A model generated the notes under the pieces. It was not told the origin of the DNA. It worked only from the letters and a program-made list of their open reading frames with translations, and ran no database searches. From Comamonas koreensis (GTDB lineage Bacteria; Pseudomonadota; Gammaproteobacteria; Burkholderiales; Burkholderiaceae_C), in the NCBI RefSeq assembly GCF_014076495.1, contig NZ_CP043575.1, forward strand, positions 3,472,001-3,536,000: a stretch of DNA of 64,000 bases, written 5' to 3'. The translations under genes were made by a program, and so were the position numbers. This document shows, in pieces, positions 59,067-64,000 of the stretch. Position 1 is the stretch's first letter. The number at the start of each line of letters is the position of its first letter.

Positions 59067-60116
59067 ATGCAGACGTCCCGCACCCAGCCATCCCTGTTCC
59101 CAAAACCTTTGCGCCGGCGCCAGATGCTGCGCCTGGCGCTGGCCAGCGCAGCCGCTGCCAGTGGCCTGCCGTTCGCCACGGTCGCGCGCGCAGCCAGCGA
59201 CAAGGCCAGCTTCCCGACCAAGCCCCTGCGCGTGATCGTGCCGTTTGCCCCAGGTGGCGCCACCGATGTGCTGGCGCGCAGCGTCAGCGACCGGCTGGGC
59301 CAGCAATTGGGCCAACCGGCCATCGTCGACAACCGCCCCGGCGCGGCGGGCCTGCTCGCCTGTGATGCCGTGGCCAAGGCAGCGGCCGATGGCCATACGC
59401 TGACCCTGGGGACGACCAGCACGATGCTGTCGAACCAGTTCATGTTCAAAAAGATCTCCTACGACCCGCAAAAGGACATGGTGCCGGTGGTGCGCATCTG
59501 CTGGGCACCGATTGTGCTGGTGACCAACAGCCAGCTGCCCGTGCGCAATCTGCAAGAGCTCATCGCCTACATCAGCGCCAACAAGGGCAAACTCTCCTAC
59601 GGCAGCTATGGCATTGGCTCGCAAGGCCATCTGGTGCTGGCGAGTCTGAGCAACATGACGGGCGCCGACATGAGCCACATCGCCTACAAGGGCGAGGCGC
59701 CGATGGTGCAAGACCTCGTGGGCGGCCAGCTGATGATGGGCATCGGCAGCATCCTCTCGCTCAAGCAGCATATCGACAGCGGCAAGCTGCGCGCCATCAG
59801 CTTCACCGGCCCCAACCGCGTGCCCGCGCTGCCCGATGTGCCCACCTTTGCCGAGCAAGGCCACAAGGAAGACGCGTTCACGATCTCCGGCTGGCTGGGC
59901 ATTGCGGCCACTGGCGGCACACCGGCGCCCGTGGTCGAACAGTTGGGCGCCCAGGTGCGCAAGGCACTGCAAACGCGCGAGGTCAATGCCCGCGTACTGG
60001 TGGCCGGCTTTGTGCCCTTGACCGATGACAGCCCGGCGCGCTTTCAGGACGACTGGCAGCGTGAGCTACCGATCTGGAAAAAGCTGCTGGCCGATGCGGG
60101 TGTGCAGCCAACCTGA
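59067..60116 (+). CDS. Tripartite tricarboxylate transporter-type periplasmic binding protein (Bug/TctC family)
   Basis: 349 residues. Twin-arginine-like N-terminus (RRRQMLRLALASAAAASGLPFATVARA) suggests export by Tat or Sec with cleavage about residue 42. Mature protein opens FPTKPLRVIVPFAPGGATDVLARSV, a Bug hallmark, and DNRPGAAGLLACDAVAKAAADGHTL follows. Bug proteins are very numerous in Comamonadaceae and Bordetella and usually lack a TctAB partner, as here. Ligand unknown (carboxylates are common). Start MQTSRTQ is assumed; a Met 6 codons earlier exists. Confidence 0.9.
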   Translation: MQTSRTQPSLFPKPLRRRQMLRLALASAAAASGLPFATVARAASDKASFPTKPLRVIVPFAPGGATDVLARSVSDRLGQQLGQPAIVDNRPGAAGLLACDAVAKAAADGHTLTLGTTSTMLSNQFMFKKISYDPQKDMVPVVRICWAPIVLVTNSQLPVRNLQELIAYISANKGKLSYGSYGIGSQGHLVLASLSNMTGADMSHIAYKGEAPMVQDLVGGQLMMGIGSILSLKQHIDSGKLRAISFTGPNRVPALPDVPTFAEQGHKEDAFTISGWLGIAATGGTPAPVVEQLGAQVRKALQTREVNARVLVAGFVPLTDDSPARFQDDWQRELPIWKKLLADAGVQPT

Positions 60117-60310
60117 GCGCCTGTTGACGCATCTTCATGCCTGGCGGCACCCTGATAGGTGCCTCGACAAGCGCCCGGATTCGCGCCGGGATTCGCGCCT
60201 CCATCCGCGCCTTCAGGCCGCACAAGCCTGCCCCCGCCACGTCGCCAACGCCGCGACCGTGGCTTTTTGCCTTTTACCATGGCAAATTTCAAATAAACAC
60301 TGGACTTCAC

Positions 60311-60333
60311 GAATACGAATCGTTATCATTTGC
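60311..60333 (+). promoter_or_regulatory. Fur-box-like site upstream of hemP
   Basis: GAATACGAATCGTTATCATTTGC, 28 bases before the hemP ATG; the CGTTATCATT half fits the Fur consensus well. Fur repression of hemP is known in Burkholderia. Confidence 0.6.
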
Positions 60334-60360
60334 TTCAGTTTTATCCCTGTGAGCACTGCC

Positions 60361-60561
60361 ATGCAAACCATCGCCCTACCCGCCACCCCGCTTGCCGCTG
60401 CCAGCAAGAGTGCCAGCGCGTCCCAAGGCCATGCCACGCAATCGGCCGCGCTGGAGAGCAGTGAGCTGCTCCAAGGCGCCAAAGCGGTATCCATCGTGCA
60501 CAACGGCGCCATCTACCGTTTGCAGACCACCAAGCTGGGCAAGCTGATCCTGACCAAGTAA
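60361..60561 (+). CDS. hemP: Hemin uptake protein HemP
   Basis: 66 residues; the C-terminal HemP core (VSIVHNGAIYRLQTTKLGKLILTK) follows an Ala/Ser-rich head. HemP proteins are iron-induced and, in Burkholderia, needed for expression of the haem receptor. No receptor or hmu genes follow here, and a terminator comes 76 bases later. Confidence 0.88.
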   Translation: MQTIALPATPLAAASKSASASQGHATQSAALESSELLQGAKAVSIVHNGAIYRLQTTKLGKLILTK

Positions 60562-60636
60562 GCAAGCCCACCAGTTCCAGTTTGCTGCCCTCCCCCTTCC
60601 CTATAGGCCGGGGCAAGCACCCCGCTACCTGCCCAG

Positions 60637-60668
60637 CAAAAAGCCAACTCCTGCAAGTTGGCTTTTTT
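60637..60668. terminator. Bidirectional terminator between hemP and the Lrp gene
   Basis: 9-bp stem AAGCCAACT/AGTTGGCTT with A5 before and T6 after. Confidence 0.88.
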
Positions 60669-60700
60669 ATGCGCACCGGGTTTGCGATGCAGGAGGCTCG

Positions 60701-61174
60701 CTACACCCCCAGCGGCAAATCCGCGTGCTTGAGCGTGCGCAGCACAAAGCTTGACTGGCTGTGGCGTATGCCCTTGATCTTGTAGAGCTTCTCGCGCAGC
60801 AGGCGCTCATAGTCGCGGGTGTCCTTGACGACCACGCGCAGCAGGTAGTCGTACTCGCCCGAGACCAGGTGCGCCTCCACCACCTCGGGGATGGTGGCCA
60901 GCAGCTCGCCAAACTTTTCCAGAGTGTTGTCGCTGTGGCTGTCGAGGGTGACCATCACCAGCACCGTATCGCCCAGGCCCAGCGCCTGGGGCGACAAGCG
61001 CACCGAATAGCCCTGGATCACGCCGGCCTCTTCCATCTTCTTGATGCGTCCCCAGCAGGGCGAGGCGCTCAAGCCCACCGCCTGGCCAATGTCTTGCAGG
61101 CTGGCGCGGCTGTTGAGTTGCAGCTGGCGAAGAATTTTTCGGTCCAACGTATCGAGAAGCATGATTTTCTGCAC
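60701..61174 (-). CDS. Lrp/AsnC-family transcriptional regulator
   Basis: 157 residues: N-terminal helix-turn-helix (LDRKILRQLQLNSRASLQDIGQAVGLSASPCWGRIKKMEE) and C-terminal RAM ligand-binding domain (VLVMVTLDSHSDNTLEKF, SGEYDYLLRVVVKD). Senses an amino acid or related compound. Such genes usually sit divergent to their target; here the divergent side is gene-free and holds an IS481 insertion. Met1 or Met5 may be the start. Confidence 0.92.
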   Translation of the reverse strand: MQKIMLLDTLDRKILRQLQLNSRASLQDIGQAVGLSASPCWGRIKKMEEAGVIQGYSVRLSPQALGLGDTVLVMVTLDSHSDNTLEKFGELLATIPEVVEAHLVSGEYDYLLRVVVKDTRDYERLLREKLYKIKGIRHSQSSFVLRTLKHADLPLGV

Positions 61175-61485
61175 CAGCCATAAATTTAGAATATTTTTCT
61201 ATATTAAGACGAGCAACCCAGAAAAACAAAATATTTTTTGCCTTACCGGCCTGCATACTTTCTGCATCGAAACACTTTTACCGAAGTCTCTTTCTGGCAG
61301 AGCCTGCTTACCGGCAGCCCCTCTCTCCACCAGCCCCCAGGCAGTTACCGCTGCCATGGGGGTTGTTGCATTGCGGGGCCCTCACGGACCCTCCGCTCCA
61401 CTTCCTGCCGTGGCCTAAACGCCGTCTCGGGCGATCCGCTGCGTTGTCGTCCTCGGCAATAGCTGCGGCGCGCCGTCAAACGACG

Positions 61486-61491
61486 CCTAGC
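61486..61491. repeat. Left target-site duplication of IS481 copy
   Basis: CCTAGC, repeated exactly at 62532-62537. Matches the NCTAGN target preference of IS481. Confidence 0.9.
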
Positions 61492-62531
61492 TGTGAAGGT
61501 TCAATAGGTTGTATCCGGTGTTCATCCGGGTTGGATTTGAGAGACTGGAAGTCGCCAAACACCCAACCCACTCAGGACAGCCAACCGGATGAACACTCAT
61601 AAGCATGCCCGACTTACCTTTGCCCGGAGACTGGAGATGGTCAAACAGATGACCTTGCAAGGCCTGGATGCCTCTCAGGCCGGAGCCCTTCAAGGCGTCA
61701 CCGCACAGACCGCTCGCAAGTGGCTGGGCCGCTACCTCTGGGGCGGCGAAGCAGCCCTGGCCGATGCTTCCTCCAGGCCCATTTGCTCTCCCAAAGCCAT
61801 CTGCGAGTCCAAGGCCTTACTCATTGTTGAGCTACGCAAACGCCGCATGCTGCAGTCGCGCATTGCCAGCTACGCAGGCGTCTCGGCGTCCACCGTGAGC
61901 CGGGTATTGGCCCGTGCGGGCCTGTCTCGACTCAGCGATCTGCAGCCGTCCGAGCCCGTGGTTCGCTATGAGCACGATGCGCCTGGAGACATGCTGCACA
62001 TCGATACCAAGAAGCTCGGGCGCATCGTTCGGCCCAGCCACCGCGTCACAGGCAATCGGCGCGATTCGGTCGATGGTGCGGGATGGGAGACACTGTTCGT
62101 GGCCATTGACGACCACGCACGCATTGCCTTTACCGCTATGCATCCGGACGAGAAAACGCCGCAAGCCGTCGCCTTTCTGCGCAACGCCGTGGCGTACTAC
62201 GCGGGGCTTGGAGTGAGCATCAAACGCCTGCTGACCGACAACGGTGCGGCATTCCGCTCAAGGGAGTTCGCTGCGGCCTGCAACGCCTTGGGCGTGCAGC
62301 ACAAGTTCACCAGGCCGTACCGGCCACAGACCAACGGCAAGGCCGAGCGATTCATCCAATCGGCGCTGCGCGAGTGGGCCTATGGTTGGACATACCAGAA
62401 TTCAGCTGAGCGAACACAAGCCTTACATCGCTGGCAGCATTACTACAACTGGCACAGGCCTCACAGCGGCATTGGTCGAATTACCCCGATGGCCAGGCTC
62501 AAATCTGCAAACAACCTCTTGACAGTTCACA
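61492..62531 (+). mobile_element. IS481-family insertion sequence, complete
   Basis: 1040 bases. The left end TGTGAAGGTTCAATAGG matches the IS481 end as I remember it, and the right end finishes GACAGTTCACA (inverted TGTGAAC), so the ends are short imperfect inverted repeats. Flanked by CCTAGC on both sides. One transposase ORF with an intact DDE core. The bases 61175-61485 between lrp and the element show no gene; 62538-62758 on the other side holds only the promoter region of the desaturase-family gene. Confidence 0.92.
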
Positions 62532-62536
62532 CCTAG
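61589..62536 (+). CDS. IS481-family transposase
   Basis: 315 residues, very similar in style to the Bordetella IS481 transposase. HTH at 16-60 (LEMVKQMTLQGLDASQAGALQGVTAQTARKWL), second HTH-like region near 85-115, and the DDE core: DTKKLGRI near 139, TDNGAAFRS near 215, KAERFIQSALREW with the Glu near 252. The stop TAG (62534-62536) lies in the right target duplication, 5 bases outside the element. Confidence 0.95.
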   Translation: MNTHKHARLTFARRLEMVKQMTLQGLDASQAGALQGVTAQTARKWLGRYLWGGEAALADASSRPICSPKAICESKALLIVELRKRRMLQSRIASYAGVSASTVSRVLARAGLSRLSDLQPSEPVVRYEHDAPGDMLHIDTKKLGRIVRPSHRVTGNRRDSVDGAGWETLFVAIDDHARIAFTAMHPDEKTPQAVAFLRNAVAYYAGLGVSIKRLLTDNGAAFRSREFAAACNALGVQHKFTRPYRPQTNGKAERFIQSALREWAYGWTYQNSAERTQALHRWQHYYNWHRPHSGIGRITPMARLKSANNLLTVHT

Positions 62537-62537
62537 C
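62532..62537. repeat. Right target-site duplication of IS481 copy
   Basis: CCTAGC; supplies the transposase stop codon. Confidence 0.9.
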
Positions 62538-62758
62538 GGCTCATCCCGATCCGCATCCATGCCGCTTGGCAAGCGGTGATGCAGAGACTCCCTCGCTCGC
62601 GTCTTATGTAACAAAACTATTGCATTTGTGCGCCCGTTTCCCTGCGCGCCCGGCGCCTGCGCCATGGCATAGTGGCGCCCTGGAACAACGACAACAGACC
62701 GCCCTGGATGCGCCTAAGAGTTTGGAGATCAGCGCATACGACCGGTCAATAAGCACCT

Positions 62759-63883
62759 ATGTTTAAGCGACTCAACGAACTGTCTGAAAGCCATGGCGCC
62801 TTGCGCGCGGGCCAGGGCATGGTGGCCGGCGTCATTGCGCTGATCTTGGCGGCCCTGTGCTTTTTGGGTGTGCTGGCCTTTCACTTTCCGCAGTACCTCA
62901 CCACACCTGAGCTGCGCCGCAGCTACAACGTCGATGTGATGCGCCAGCTGCTGTTTTGGAGCATGGTGATTGCCGGGGGCCTGTCGGTCGCACTGATCGT
63001 GCTGGGCCGGGTGCGCTGGCTGGCCGCCTCGGCCTTTGGCCTGGTGGTGCTGTCAGCGCTCTTGGGCGGCCACAAGGTGCCCGTAGGCAGCTTTGCCACC
63101 AACACACCCTATATCGGCCTGGACTGGTTCATTCTCGACCTGCTGGGCAGCGCGCTGATCTTCATCTTTATCGAAAAGCTGTTTGCGCTGCGCAAGAACC
63201 AACCGGTCTTCCGCCCCGAGTGGCAAACCGACTTTCACCACTTTCTGGTCAACCACATGGTGGTCGGCTTTGTGCTGCTGGCCACCAACCTGATGGTGCA
63301 CCAGTTCTTTGGCTGGGCCGCCCATGACGGCATCCGGGGCTGGGTCGCCAATCTGAACTTCTGGGTTGCGCTGTTTTTGATCATTCTCGTCGCTGATCTG
63401 GTGCAGTACTGGACGCACCGCGCCTACCATGAGGTGCCCTTGCTCTGGCGCATCCACGCGGTGCACCACAGCGTCAAGAGCATGGACTGGCTGGCCGGCT
63501 CGCGCCAGCACATTCTGGAGCTGCTGATCACCCGCACCCTGGTGCTCGCGCCCATCTATGTGCTGGGCTTCAGCAAGGAAGTGATCGATGCCTACATCAT
63601 CATCGTCGGCTTCCAGGCGGTGTTCAACCACGCCAATGTCAGTGTGCGGCTGGGCCCGCTGCGCTATATCATCGTCACGCCCAACTTCCACCACTGGCAC
63701 CACAGCCAGGATGCCGAGGCGCTGGACAAGAACTACGCCGCCCATTTCGCCTTTCTGGACTATATGTTTGGCACCGCCGTCAAGAGCGATAAAGTCTGGC
63801 CCACAGATTACGGCGTGCTCGGCGACTATGTGCCCAATGGCTTTTTCAAACAGCTGAAGTTTCCCTTCACCTGGAAAGGTTGA
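62759..63883 (+). CDS. Sterol desaturase / fatty acid hydroxylase-superfamily membrane protein
   Basis: 374 residues with about six TM helices. The three His clusters of the superfamily are present: H220-x3-H224 (HRAYH), H233-x2-HH (HAVHH) and HHWHH at 311-315, which should bind a di-iron centre. N-terminal ~110 residues add three extra TM helices compared with minimal members. Likely hydroxylates or desaturates a lipid; substrate unknown. The start follows closely an A/T-poor region with no strong ribosome site. Confidence 0.88.
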   Translation: MFKRLNELSESHGALRAGQGMVAGVIALILAALCFLGVLAFHFPQYLTTPELRRSYNVDVMRQLLFWSMVIAGGLSVALIVLGRVRWLAASAFGLVVLSALLGGHKVPVGSFATNTPYIGLDWFILDLLGSALIFIFIEKLFALRKNQPVFRPEWQTDFHHFLVNHMVVGFVLLATNLMVHQFFGWAAHDGIRGWVANLNFWVALFLIILVADLVQYWTHRAYHEVPLLWRIHAVHHSVKSMDWLAGSRQHILELLITRTLVLAPIYVLGFSKEVIDAYIIIVGFQAVFNHANVSVRLGPLRYIIVTPNFHHWHHSQDAEALDKNYAAHFAFLDYMFGTAVKSDKVWPTDYGVLGDYVPNGFFKQLKFPFTWKG

Positions 63884-63931
63884 GCACGGTTCTCTCCACT
63901 TGGACGCCCGACCCCTTTGCCTCCATCACCC

Positions 63932-64000
63932 ATGTCATTTCCTCTTGATTTTCGCGCCCAGGCCATGGTGATGGCCGCAGGCCGTGGCGAGCGCATGCGC
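63932..64000 (+). CDS. Nucleotidyltransferase, MurU-like, cut by window end
   Basis: First 23 codons only (MSFPLDFRAQAMVMAAGRGER and two more). The AMVMAAGRGERMR sequence is the sugar-nucleotide pyrophosphorylase signature, closest to MurU (N-acetylmuramate-1-phosphate uridylyltransferase) of the peptidoglycan recycling pathway. Assignment is tentative because the rest lies outside the window. Confidence 0.6.
   Translation, partial: MSFPLDFRAQAMVMAAGRGERMR

Overview
The window is bacterial chromosome, GC-rich and densely coded, almost certainly from a betaproteobacterium of the Burkholderiales, most likely Comamonadaceae (a Comamonas/Delftia/Acidovorax relative). This is inferred from gene content: a rimP-nusA-infB-rbfA-truB-typA cluster, a folC-SPOR-cvpA-purF-metZ cluster, a phasin, a Bug-type (TctC) periplasmic binding protein, a SWIB-domain protein and an IS481 element. 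No search was run, so species level is not claimed.

Layout. 1-0.9 kb: LysR regulator cut by the left edge. 0.96-9.2 kb: minus-strand translation/transcription operon rimP>nusA>infB>rbfA>truB>typA. 9.4-12.4 kb: thioredoxin-like gene, cbpA-cbpM co-chaperone pair, a 56-residue basic protein and a lipocalin. 12.4-20.5 kb: a yejABEF-type oligopeptide ABC transporter with a DUF2127-type membrane gene inserted in the opposite direction, followed by two branched-chain-amino-acid-type ATPases (livG, livF) without their permeases. 20.6-25.8 kb: fabI, the copper ATPase copA behind a MerR/CueR-type promoter, and tatD with an ankyrin-repeat protein. 25.9-36.4 kb: a minus-strand series pilZ, holB, tmk, SSB-like, MFS, rmuC, 2-hydroxyacid dehydrogenase, NhaD-like antiporter, pncB, thioesterase. 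36.7-39.6 kb: phasin, a strong sRNA candidate, an orphan ferric-iron binding protein and a short-chain dehydrogenase. 39.7-41.2 kb: eleven tRNA genes (Ala-GGC, Glu-UUC, Asp-GUC) in a tandemly amplified array directly downstream of gltX. 41.3-48.4 kb: metZ-gltX and folC-SPOR-cvpA-purF. 48.5-55.5 kb: ArsC/Spx-like protein, glycine-zipper protein, ppnP, argG, cupin, aceA, DMT exporter. 55.7-60.6 kb: SWIB protein, then iron functions (bfd, tonB-exbB-exbD, hemP) with Fur-box-like sites, and a Bug protein. 60.7-64 kb: Lrp regulator, a complete IS481 copy, a sterol-desaturase-family protein and the first 23 codons of a MurU-like nucleotidyltransferase.

Most of the window is ordinary core genome. The least explained items are: two copies of a ~0.32-kb MITE-like repeat, each sitting exactly on the TAA stop codon of its neighbour; a ~100-nt sRNA candidate with its own promoter, an exposed UCUCCUU (anti-Shine-Dalgarno) segment and a terminator; a 17-bp inverted repeat whose two arms bracket the phasin promoter; the 442-bp tandem amplification of tRNA genes with an internal terminator; an IS481 transposase whose stop codon lies in the target duplication; and two tiny ORFs (56 and 24 residues). 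I found no CRISPR array, prophage, plasmid origin or defence island.
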